From Ruminococcus flavefaciens (GTDB lineage Bacteria > Bacillota > Clostridia > Oscillospirales > Ruminococcaceae): DNA of 5,543 nucleotides. Position 1 is the first letter of the stretch, and the number at the start of each line of letters is the position of its first letter. The translations under genes and the position numbers were made by a program. The notes under the pieces were generated by a model. That model was not told the DNA's origin and did no database searches. It was given only the letters and a program-made list of their open reading frames with translations. This document shows, one piece after another, positions 1-5,025 of this stretch. Where the stretch lies: contig DEBW01000069.1 in the NCBI GenBank assembly GCA_002348905.1, forward strand, positions 3,129-8,671, written 5' to 3'.

Positions 1-107
1 GTTGAAATACTGCTTTCTTCCGGCTCTGCTTTGGCATCCTCACATCCGCTGAATGCACAAACAGATAACGCCGAACAAAGCAATATTGCCAAGACTTTTG
101 TTTTCAT
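1..107 (-). CDS. Lipoprotein, fourth gene of paralog operon (3' end beyond window)
   Basis: This is the N-terminal fragment of a secreted lipoprotein; about 35 codons are visible and the rest lies beyond the left edge. It has a basic start (MKTK), a hydrophobic core and a lipobox ending in FSGC, with Cys22 as the predicted lipidated residue, so the mature protein should sit on the outer face of the cytoplasmic membrane. Phe at the -3 position of the lipobox is less common than Leu or Val, but all copies here have an aromatic residue there. The visible mature residues (EDAKAEPEESSIS) equal those of the gene just upstream (119-721). The ATG at 107 follows an AAGGAG site whose first bases overlap the stop codon of that gene, so the two are probably translationally coupled. 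Molecular function is unknown. The start and lipoprotein nature are well supported. Confidence 0.85.
   Translation of the reverse strand, partial: MKTKVLAILLCSALSVCAFSGCEDAKAEPEESSIS
1..107 (-). repeat. Direct repeat copy B of a lipoprotein gene 5' end
   Basis: Bases 1-107 match 615-721 at an offset of 614 bp with 5 mismatches by my reading. Four are synonymous (Leu, Ala, Phe and Cys codons); one changes Ser15 to Phe15. The mature part (1-41) is identical. The repeat continues past the left edge, so this is probably a recent tandem duplication of a whole ~0.6-kb gene. Confidence 0.85.
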
Positions 108-114
108 TTATTTT

Positions 115-120
115 CTCCTT
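115..120 (-). promoter_or_regulatory. Ribosome binding site overlapping the upstream stop codon
   Basis: AAGGAG reads from 120 to 115, with a 7-nt spacer before the ATG at 107. Its AA is also the end of the TAA stop (121-119) of the preceding lipoprotein gene. This arrangement suits translational coupling between the two near-identical leaders. Confidence 0.8.
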
Positions 121-721
121 ATTCTACATAATTAATAACGACAGACGAAACGATATTGTCTTCGTTAAACGATATATTCATGAATTTACCTTTTGTACGA
201 TAATCACTTGTTTCTTCACGGAAGCCATAAATAAAAGAAACGATTTTACTGTCCATTATATCTGTTTCTTTCGTTGCGTCAGGTTCACCGAACAATTTAA
301 CAACATCTTCCTTGTTTGATATCTGTGGAGTAATACCATAAACATTTGATTCGGAATCATTCAGTGCAATGTTATATAAAGAAGCTTTGTCGCTTTTATC
401 ATGAGCATTTTCAGCAACAGAGCTCAATATTACGCCATTTTCATCTGATATCTCAACCTCATAAAGTCCGTCGTCAAATTCTTCTCCGACGAATTTATAT
501 TTCAGTCCGCTGTCGAGTTGAGAAAGCTTCTGAGGGACTATGAATTTATGTCCCTTTATGCTTATATTGTTTCTGACTGCATCAATATCAAATTTACCTT
601 CTTCAAGAGCAACGGTTGAAATACTGCTTTCTTCCGGCTCTGCTTTGGCATCCTCGCATCCGCTAAATGCACAAACAAATAAAGCCGAACAAAGCAATAT
701 TGCTAAGACTTTTGTTTTCAT
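119..721 (-). CDS. Lipoprotein, third gene of paralog operon
   Basis: This is a 200-residue predicted lipoprotein of unknown function. Residues 1-21 form a signal peptide with lipobox FSGC, and Cys22 is the lipid attachment site. An acidic linker (about 23-45) leads into a folded domain with alternating hydrophobic residues that suggest beta structure: KFIVPQKLSQL at 59-69, then GLYEVEISDENGVILS. Near the C-terminus, SNKEDVVKLFGEPD (135-148) is followed by strands ending VSSVVINYVE. The helix plus [FL]G-x-P-[DQ] plus strands pattern is shared with the genes at 771-1343 and 1373-2029, and recalls small BamE/SmpA-like lipoprotein folds; that resemblance is only a guess. The start at 721 has an unusual G-run (GGGGGGA) as Shine-Dalgarno sequence. 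The gene lies 49 nt after the previous gene and 11 nt before the next. Its first 107 bases are repeated almost exactly at 1-107. Confidence 0.9.
   Translation of the reverse strand: MKTKVLAILLCSALFVCAFSGCEDAKAEPEESSISTVALEEGKFDIDAVRNNISIKGHKFIVPQKLSQLDSGLKYKFVGEEFDDGLYEVEISDENGVILSSVAENAHDKSDKASLYNIALNDSESNVYGITPQISNKEDVVKLFGEPDATKETDIMDSKIVSFIYGFREETSDYRTKGKFMNISFNEDNIVSSVVINYVE
615..721 (-). repeat. Direct repeat copy A of a lipoprotein gene 5' end
   Basis: This is the partner of 1-107. Similarity stops at the start codon: this copy is preceded by GGGGGGAAATAT, the other by AAGGAGAAAATAA. The duplicated unit therefore begins at the coding sequence or the leader has been replaced. Confidence 0.85.
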
Positions 722-727
722 ATATTT

Positions 728-744
728 CCCCCCATATCATATTT
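728..744 (-). promoter_or_regulatory. G-run ribosome binding site in shared leader block (copy 2)
   Basis: On the minus strand this reads AAATATGATATGGGGGG and ends 6 nt before the ATG at 721. Sixteen bases (729-744) are identical to the leader of the first operon gene (2037-2052). There is no GGAGG here, but a G-run can pair with the CCUCC of 16S rRNA through one G-U pair. Preservation of the block at two positions of one operon suggests it was copied along with the gene. Confidence 0.6.
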
Positions 745-770
745 ATTGCAAAACAATTTTTATAAAAATA

Positions 771-1343
771 TTATTTATCTGCCTTTATCTTTATACTTTC
801 GATCTCTTTGAATTCATTAACAAATTCAAATTCAACATAATTATCATTACCAAGATCATAGCATACATTATTATTGTATTCTTTATCAGGAGTTCCAAAA
901 GCTTCAAGTATCTGATCTTTTGATGAATTGAATGAAAAACCGTTATATGAAAAGTCAAGCTCTTCAAAACCCATATCAGGATTCAACTCAATATATGTTA
1001 CTATTTTACCGCTTATATTTTGATCATCTTCATAATCTTTAAGCATAACACGACCTATTCTTTTTTCATCATTGTAAATAGCACCATAAACATCATTTTC
1101 ATTAGCTGGTATCAGCATTGATGTATCGAGAGTTATATCACCAAGTTCAGAAAAAGCACAAGGTAAAGTAATATCATTTCCTGATAAATGCAGTGTTGTG
1201 TTTAATTTGTTTTTTTCTTCGTCATTACTATGTTCAGTCTCAGTTACAGAAGCGTCAGCATCCGTTTCTTCATTACTGCATCCGCTGAATGCACAAACAG
1301 ATAAAGCCGAACAAAGCAATATTGCCAAGACTTTTGTTTTCAT
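771..1343 (-). CDS. Lipoprotein, second gene of paralog operon
   Basis: This is a 190-residue predicted lipoprotein of unknown function. I place the start at the ATG at 1343 because GGGAGGA lies directly upstream; a TTG seven codons earlier (1364) would put this site inside the gene. Residues 1-21 are the signal peptide and Cys22 follows FSG. An acidic, Ser/Thr-containing linker (23-50) precedes ITLPCAFSELGDI (58-70), which matches KFIVPQKLSQL of the next gene. FSFNSSKDQILEAFGTPD (136-153) is followed by strands (VEFEFVNEF). The signal-peptide DNA is almost identical to that at 43-107, while the mature regions are clearly diverged. The gene starts 29 nt after the stop of the first operon gene. 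Confidence 0.9.
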   Translation of the reverse strand: MKTKVLAILLCSALSVCAFSGCSNEETDADASVTETEHSNDEEKNKLNTTLHLSGNDITLPCAFSELGDITLDTSMLIPANENDVYGAIYNDEKRIGRVMLKDYEDDQNISGKIVTYIELNPDMGFEELDFSYNGFSFNSSKDQILEAFGTPDKEYNNNVCYDLGNDNYVEFEFVNEFKEIESIKIKADK

Positions 1344-1372
1344 TTTTTCCTCCCGATTATGCAATAGTTAAT

Positions 1373-2029
1373 TTATAGTGAAATAAATATAAACTGAATT
1401 ATGTCATCGGCAAATGCAAAGTTAAATATCCTGCCGTCATCAGCATCAAAATACTTTGTACTCTTATCGTCACCGTCACCATATTCGATCTGAGGTTCGC
1501 CTAACGCACTATATAATGTTTCACGGTTGTCATTCAGGTTAACTCCATAAACAGTTATCTTTTGAATGTCAAACTTTTCCATATCGTCATTTTTTATAAG
1601 AAAATATCCTATTTTAGAATCCCCTGTGATATCATCAAGTTGCTTACAATCTTTAAATGATATTCCACCAACATACTGTCCCTTATAGTCCAGCCGGCAC
1701 GAAAGTGCATTATTCTTCTCTGAATAACTTGTATCTCCAGTCTCAAAAGAGAAATCACCGCCAAGCATACTCCATGTCATATCAGGAGACAGTTTTACTC
1801 CGCAAAGCAAAGTGTTTTCAAGCGTTTCGTCCATGTTGAAAGAACTTGCGTTTTCTTCTGATGTAGGTTCAGTTGATTCTTCTGTAGCTGTAGTTTCAGT
1901 TGTTTCGATCTGTTCCTGCGTTGTTGACTGTGTATTATCTGGTGTATCCTGCGTTTCATTGCCGCATCCAGTGAAGCCGCATACGGACACAGCTGAACAA
2001 AGCAATAAGGTCAATAATTTTTTCTGCAT
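1373..2029 (-). CDS. Lipoprotein, first gene of paralog operon, with acidic Thr-rich stalk
   Basis: This 218-residue predicted lipoprotein opens the operon. Signal peptide 1-21 (MQKKLLTLLLCSAVSVCGFT) is followed by Gly21 and the predicted lipidated Cys22. Residues 23-63 are a low-complexity Thr/Glu/Gln/Ser stalk (TTQEQIETTETTATEESTEP), typical of spacers that carry a domain through the Gram-positive wall. The folded part has LCGVKLSPDMTWSMLGGDFSF (75-95), GQYVGGISFKDCKQL and TVYGVNLNDNRETLYSALGEPQ (159-180). The last corresponds to LFGEPD and AFGTPD in the two paralogs. Cys76, Cys111 and Cys128 are extra cysteines not obviously shared. The gene ends with a hydrophobic strand (IIQFIFISL). The start at 2029 has a GGGGG run 7 nt upstream as ribosome binding site. 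Family and ligand are not recognised. Confidence 0.9.
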   Translation of the reverse strand: MQKKLLTLLLCSAVSVCGFTGCGNETQDTPDNTQSTTQEQIETTETTATEESTEPTSEENASSFNMDETLENTLLCGVKLSPDMTWSMLGGDFSFETGDTSYSEKNNALSCRLDYKGQYVGGISFKDCKQLDDITGDSKIGYFLIKNDDMEKFDIQKITVYGVNLNDNRETLYSALGEPQIEYGDGDDKSTKYFDADDGRIFNFAFADDIIQFIFISL

Positions 2030-2036
2030 ATGTTTT

Positions 2037-2052
2037 CCCCCATATCATATTT
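2037..2052 (-). promoter_or_regulatory. G-run ribosome binding site in shared leader block (copy 1)
   Basis: AAATATGATATGGGGG on the minus strand ends 7 nt before the ATG at 2029. It is identical over 16 bases to 729-744; the G-run is five here and six there. It lies directly after the leader stem-loop at 2053-2071. Confidence 0.6.
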
Positions 2053-2071
2053 GGTGTGAAATATAAACACC
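2053..2071 (-). promoter_or_regulatory. Inverted repeat at the predicted mRNA 5' end
   Basis: GGTGT, 9 nt, ACACC. The predicted transcription start of the -10 box at 2080-2085 is near 2073, so the RNA would begin with this small stem-loop. It could be a 5' stabilising hairpin or a repressor operator at +1. With 5-bp arms it could also be chance. Confidence 0.4.
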
Positions 2072-2079
2072 TTTCTAAA

Positions 2080-2108
2080 ATTATATATCCTTATACAAAA
2101 AATGTCAA
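2080..2108 (-). promoter_or_regulatory. Consensus sigma-A promoter of the lipoprotein operon
   Basis: TTGACA (2108-2103), a 17-bp spacer, then TATAAT (2085-2080): both hexamers and the spacing are the exact housekeeping consensus. It lies about 50 nt upstream of the first lipoprotein ATG and just after the terminator of the preceding operon. This predicts strong expression independent of the ECF factor, unless modulated by a regulator at the adjacent inverted repeat. Confidence 0.85.
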
Positions 2109-2116
2109 TATTTTAT

Positions 2117-2152
2117 CATTAAAAATCAAGGCGGTTCATAAACGAACCGCCT
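2117..2152 (-). terminator. Intrinsic terminator after the dockerin gene
   Basis: The hairpin has 9-bp arms AGGCGGTTC / GAACCGCCT with a 6-nt loop (2129-2152). On the minus strand it is followed by TGATTTTTAATG. It lies about 60 nt after the stop at 2214 and only 20 nt before the -35 box of the lipoprotein operon, so it insulates the two units. Confidence 0.85.
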
Positions 2153-2213
2153 CAGACTTTCTATAGGAATAATATGTTTGTCAGTATTTGTGTAATTCTC
2201 AATAACTCATCTT

Positions 2214-3869
2214 TTAATTATCAAGAGAGTCCATTCTCTGTATTTCGAGCGCATCCATACCTGTGACAGCACCGTCGCCGTTAACGTCAGCCTTTAACTT
2301 GCCCAGATCTTTGAGATTATATTTGTCACGGTTGCCGATGTACTGTAATATTGCAACTGAATCTGCTAAGCTTACCTTGCCGTCGCAGTTTGCGTCACCC
2401 TTTAACATAGAAAGCATCGTTGCAGTCTTCTCTTCAGAAGCTAAATTTATGACATCACGATGGTTTATTATGATATATGCTATTGCTGCCGAAATGTCAT
2501 TAACATCGCCGCTTATGCCGTTTTCGTTGAGGTCGAAATCTTCATCAAGATACTCACGAATCTCCTTAGGAAGCTTGGTATCCTCAGCAGAAGTTTTCAT
2601 ATATAACTCCATTTTATACTGGTTAAGGTAGTTGTAATCTAACATATCAATAACACCGTTGCCGTTTATATCAGGGATAGCGGCTGTTTGATTTTTGACC
2701 TCATCGCTCCATTTTTCATAGAACAAATCAAAAGCATTCTTGTCGTAGCCAAGCTTTGTAGTTATATAGCCTCTATCTGCTGCATACGAACTAATAACAT
2801 TGTATAAGTTAACTTTGTCATATAACGGCAAGCCTTCACATCCAGGACGCTCATTCCTATAGTATTCCGGTGTTGTATATATGAGTTTGAAATCATTCTT
2901 CAGGAAGTAATATTTTATCATGTTCATAACAGAGAGACCTGACGTTGTATTATATTCATCAAATTCAAAATCAAAGCTCATCTCTCTTTCCCACTTATCA
3001 ATACCAACATGGAGCTTTGTACAATTTTTAAATACATCCTCAGTTATGCTGTCTTCTGACTGCTTCTCTTCTCTGTACCGAGTCATATCAACAGTATCAG
3101 CATTGATTATCTCTTCAAAGTCATCTCTAGCAACGTCATACATTATCATGTATTCCTCATAGTCCTGTACGTCATGAAGGTCAAATACTCCGTCGCCGTT
3201 GATGTCCAAAAGAGATTTGAATTCTGTATAGTTCTGGTCTCTTACTATGTTTATGAGATTGCTTCGTGCTGCGGTAACGAAATTGAAGAATGTTGTATAT
3301 TCATATGCAGCTATAACATCATAAACTGCAACATCTGAGTAGTAGTCTTTTGTAAAGTATTCAGGCTTAAAATTATGTGTTATAACGTAGCGTGATACAA
3401 GTGTGGTATCTAATGTTGCTATTCTATAATACCATACGTTTTTCATTCTCTTTTCGGCAATCTCCTTATCACGGATATCCTTTCTGTTTTCAAGGAACTC
3501 TCTTATTTCAGCCGGCATATCATTCATATCATAATCCAGGAAATTTTGCTTGTAAAGCGGTCCAAAGAAGTGATCACCATGGTCATCTGCTGCGAATCTG
3601 CGCATCTCGTAGAAGAAGAGATATGCTGCATCACGCATATCAATTTCGCCGTTGCGGTCGATATCAATGTCGATAATGCCCTTATCTATCATGTCGAACA
3701 CTTTCTGTTCTTCCTTATTTACAGTGTCAATATCCTCCACATACTGATAATTGCCAAGAGCGTATTCCTTGGCTAAATCTTCGTATTCTGTATCTGCTGC
3801 ATGAGAATTATTAGCAGCGATAGGTGTCAGCATAGCTGCTGCTGTAAGCATACTTATTACTTTTTTCAT
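2214..3869 (-). CDS. Secreted EF-hand-repeat protein with C-terminal type I dockerin (internal start)
   Basis: Starting at the ATG at 3869 this is a 551-residue secreted protein in the frame of the longer entry. AAAGGAG sits 7 nt upstream. Residues 1-24 are a textbook signal peptide (MKKVISMLTAAAMLTPIAAN, cleavage near SHA-A). EF-hand-type loops of D-x-[DN]-x-[DN]-G form start at 69, 222 and 400; a degenerate one lies at 446-458. The last two, GDANCDGKVSLAD (491-503) and ADVNGDGAVTGMD (527-539), with their helices make a normal C-terminal dockerin, which would bind a cohesin on a scaffoldin or the cell surface in the presence of calcium. The middle contains repeated modules: PEYF at 169 and PEYY at 334, EIREFLE at 121 and EIREYLD at 436. 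I recognise no catalytic domain, so an enzyme role is unsupported. A calcium-binding structural, adhesive or sensing role is possible. Confidence 0.7.
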   Translation of the reverse strand: MKKVISMLTAAAMLTPIAANNSHAADTEYEDLAKEYALGNYQYVEDIDTVNKEEQKVFDMIDKGIIDIDIDRNGEIDMRDAAYLFFYEMRRFAADDHGDHFFGPLYKQNFLDYDMNDMPAEIREFLENRKDIRDKEIAEKRMKNVWYYRIATLDTTLVSRYVITHNFKPEYFTKDYYSDVAVYDVIAAYEYTTFFNFVTAARSNLINIVRDQNYTEFKSLLDINGDGVFDLHDVQDYEEYMIMYDVARDDFEEIINADTVDMTRYREEKQSEDSITEDVFKNCTKLHVGIDKWEREMSFDFEFDEYNTTSGLSVMNMIKYYFLKNDFKLIYTTPEYYRNERPGCEGLPLYDKVNLYNVISSYAADRGYITTKLGYDKNAFDLFYEKWSDEVKNQTAAIPDINGNGVIDMLDYNYLNQYKMELYMKTSAEDTKLPKEIREYLDEDFDLNENGISGDVNDISAAIAYIIINHRDVINLASEEKTATMLSMLKGDANCDGKVSLADSVAILQYIGNRDKYNLKDLGKLKADVNGDGAVTGMDALEIQRMDSLDN

Positions 3870-4448
3870 ATAATTACTCCTTTCGGCATCATTATCAACA
3901 GTGGTCGTAACTACCGTTGTAGTTTCAGGTGCAGTCAAAGTTGTCTGTGCAGTTGTAAGCAGCGTTGTTTTTGAAGTGAACGTTGTCTGTGCAGTTGCGG
4001 CAAACGTTGTATTTACAGTTGAAGCAGCAGGCTTGCTCTGAGCTGTACCATTGACTGCGTTAACAGCGGTCGCTGTGCTTTTTACTGTCTGTGCAGTGCT
4101 CACAGACGTATTCTGCGGAGCTGTCACTGTTGATGATATTTCGGTTTTTATAACCGTTGTATTTTTTGGTGATGTAAGGCTTGTACCTTCATTTTTTGTC
4201 TGTGTTGTTATATACTCGCTTTCATTTGTTGCTGTTGTTTCGGATTCGATAATAATTCCCGGCTTTACCGGATCAGGCATCTTCGGAGCTTTTAATGCTG
4301 TTGTGAATATACCCATTCCGATAACTGCTGCAGCGCCCGAAAGGACAGCAGCTGAGCGGAAAATTATCTTGTTCCTCCGACGTTTTGCTTCAAGTCGGGA
4401 ATTGTATTTTTCAAGGATACTGTCTGCTATCTGCTCATAACTTTTCAT
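2214..4448 (-). CDS. Continuous frame: membrane-anchored anti-sigma-like N-terminus joined to EF-hand/dockerin protein
   Basis: This 744-codon frame appears to hold two genes' worth of sequence. Residues 1-31 are a basic cytoplasmic segment (MKSYEQIADSILEKYNSRLE, then AKRRRNK) and about 32-52 a membrane helix. About 68-184 is a Thr-rich stalk. Residue 194 is a Met followed by a complete secretory signal peptide. The rest is an EF-hand-repeat protein with a C-terminal dockerin (see 2214-3869). The ATG at 4448 is preferred over the TTG at 4454 because AAGGAGG lies 9 nt upstream of the ATG but only 3 nt from the TTG. The gene overlaps the sigma factor by 14 nt, as sigma/anti-sigma pairs often do. 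I see neither an HxxxCxxC zinc anti-sigma motif nor a clear RsgI-type domain, so the anti-sigma role rests on position and topology. As one protein it would carry a second hydrophobic segment mid-chain. A merged pair of cistrons is the likelier reading. Confidence 0.65.
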   Translation of the reverse strand: MKSYEQIADSILEKYNSRLEAKRRRNKIIFRSAAVLSGAAAVIGMGIFTTALKAPKMPDPVKPGIIIESETTATNESEYITTQTKNEGTSLTSPKNTTVIKTEISSTVTAPQNTSVSTAQTVKSTATAVNAVNGTAQSKPAASTVNTTFAATAQTTFTSKTTLLTTAQTTLTAPETTTVVTTTVDNDAERSNYMKKVISMLTAAAMLTPIAANNSHAADTEYEDLAKEYALGNYQYVEDIDTVNKEEQKVFDMIDKGIIDIDIDRNGEIDMRDAAYLFFYEMRRFAADDHGDHFFGPLYKQNFLDYDMNDMPAEIREFLENRKDIRDKEIAEKRMKNVWYYRIATLDTTLVSRYVITHNFKPEYFTKDYYSDVAVYDVIAAYEYTTFFNFVTAARSNLINIVRDQNYTEFKSLLDINGDGVFDLHDVQDYEEYMIMYDVARDDFEEIINADTVDMTRYREEKQSEDSITEDVFKNCTKLHVGIDKWEREMSFDFEFDEYNTTSGLSVMNMIKYYFLKNDFKLIYTTPEYYRNERPGCEGLPLYDKVNLYNVISSYAADRGYITTKLGYDKNAFDLFYEKWSDEVKNQTAAIPDINGNGVIDMLDYNYLNQYKMELYMKTSAEDTKLPKEIREYLDEDFDLNENGISGDVNDISAAIAYIIINHRDVINLASEEKTATMLSMLKGDANCDGKVSLADSVAILQYIGNRDKYNLKDLGKLKADVNGDGAVTGMDALEIQRMDSLDN
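3877..3883 (-). promoter_or_regulatory. Internal ribosome binding site for the dockerin protein
   Basis: AAAGGAG with a 7-nt A/T spacer before ATG AAA AAA. It lies inside the longer frame at codons 189-191 and directly precedes a signal peptide. That combination would be very unlikely inside an ordinary linker, so it supports independent translation from 3869. Confidence 0.75.
3898..4247 (-). repeat. Thr-rich low-complexity stalk with in-frame TAQT repeats
   Basis: About 116 codons are dominated by Thr, Ser, Ala and Val. TGTCTGTGCAGT (plus strand) recurs at 3942-3953, 3984-3995 and 4086-4097, at spacings of 42 and 102 bp. Both are multiples of three, and each encodes TAQT. The tract probably forms an extended, wall-spanning stalk outside the membrane. 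Its repeats make it prone to length change. Confidence 0.7.
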
Positions 4449-4989
4449 ACACAAATCCCTCCTTTTCCAGTTCGGATCTTAATGCTTTTTTTGCTCTGTA
4501 AAGCAGATTTTCTATTTGCCGATTGCTTTTTTTTAGAATGTTCGCCGTTTCGGAGTTGCTGAACTCCTCAAAGAATATAAGATACAATACTTGTGAATAT
4601 TCCGGAGATATCCTTTTCAATGCCGTATGAAGCTGTATCTTCTGCTCGTTTTTCACATGGTTTCTGACGATATCAACTTCATCAGAGACCGTATAAAGTT
4701 CATCTATTGGCACTTCCGGAGCTTTTGCCCTTTTTTTCAGAAAATGCAGTGTCTTATACCGTGCTATGGCATAAAGCCATGTTTTAAAACTACTTTTCCC
4801 GTTAAATTTTGGCTTTTCGATAAGCAGATCACAGAAAACGTCTTCAGCCATTTCTTCCGCCAGACAGATATTACCGATAAAGCTGTTCAAAAAGAGAACA
4901 AGTCCGTCGTTATATTCACTTACAATTTCAACTATTGCATCCTTATCACCTTGAAGGAAACGGAGGTAGCTACTTGCACCGTTATCCAT
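4435..4989 (-). CDS. ECF-type RNA polymerase sigma factor
   Basis: This is a 184-residue sigma-70 family protein of the extracytoplasmic-function class, the usual length for the group. Region 2 spans about 21-88; AEDVFCDLLIEKPKF, then SSFKTWLYAIARYKTLHFLK, are the typical core-binding and -10 recognition helices. Region 4 spans about 116-172, with LKRISPEYSQVLYL leading to a helix-turn-helix at FSNSETANILKKSNRQIENL that would contact the -35 element. There is no region 1 or 3, as expected. I chose the ATG at 4989 because AAAGGAG lies 5 nt upstream and the protein then begins at the normal place. The ATG at 5025 would add 12 hydrophobic residues, lacks a good site and lies in a palindrome. The stop overlaps the next gene by 14 nt, implying coupled translation with a membrane partner that probably controls it. 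The target promoters are not known. Confidence 0.93.
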   Translation of the reverse strand: MDNGASSYLRFLQGDKDAIVEIVSEYNDGLVLFLNSFIGNICLAEEMAEDVFCDLLIEKPKFNGKSSFKTWLYAIARYKTLHFLKKRAKAPEVPIDELYTVSDEVDIVRNHVKNEQKIQLHTALKRISPEYSQVLYLIFFEEFSNSETANILKKSNRQIENLLYRAKKALRSELEKEGFVYEKL

Positions 4990-4994
4990 TACTG

Positions 4995-5001
4995 CTCCTT
5001 T
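4995..5001 (-). promoter_or_regulatory. Ribosome binding site deciding the sigma factor start
   Basis: AAAGGAG, 5 nt before the ATG at 4989. It favours this start over the in-frame ATG 36 nt upstream at 5025. Confidence 0.75.
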
Positions 5002-5011
5002 CTGAAATATT

Positions 5012-5025
5012 ATGAAAATTTTCAT
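5012..5025 (-). promoter_or_regulatory. Perfect 14-bp palindrome in the sigma operon leader
   Basis: ATGAAAATTTTCAT is its own reverse complement and lies 11 nt upstream of the AAAGGAG of the sigma gene. It could be an operator for a dimeric regulator. It could equally be chance in AT-rich DNA. The 5026-5103 stretch upstream is AT-rich, and I see no convincing sigma-A promoter there, so the operon start is not assigned. Confidence 0.3.

Noticed and set aside
1..721. Insertion-sequence-driven duplication of the lipoprotein gene
   Set aside because: No transposase, terminal inverted repeats or target-site duplications are visible. Simple tandem duplication explains the pattern.
540..923. Plus-strand open frame spanning a lipoprotein start region
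   Set aside because: It is antisense to the lipoprotein genes. Its recurring FPPYHI peptide is only the reverse complement of the shared leader block, and it has no ribosome binding site.
1344..1364. TTG at 1364 as the start of the second lipoprotein
   Set aside because: The extension would translate the GGGAGGA ribosome binding site, and the paralogs all begin at MKTK or MQKK.
3898..4247. CRISPR-like array in the repeated Thr-rich DNA
   Set aside because: The repeats are short, irregularly spaced and in coding frame, so they are a protein low-complexity tract.
4051..4440. Plus-strand open frame opposite the Thr-rich stalk, hydrophobic and Val-rich
   Set aside because: Val-rich translation is the expected mirror of Thr codons on the other strand. 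It has no independent support.
4449..4454. TTG at 4454 as the start of the long frame
   Set aside because: Only 3 nt separate it from the AAGGAGGG site; the ATG at 4448 has a normal 9-nt spacer.
5012..5025. ATG at 5025 as the sigma factor start (196 residues)
   Set aside because: It lacks a good Shine-Dalgarno, adds a hydrophobic tail unusual for ECF factors and lies in a palindrome. The ATG at 4989 has AAAGGAG.
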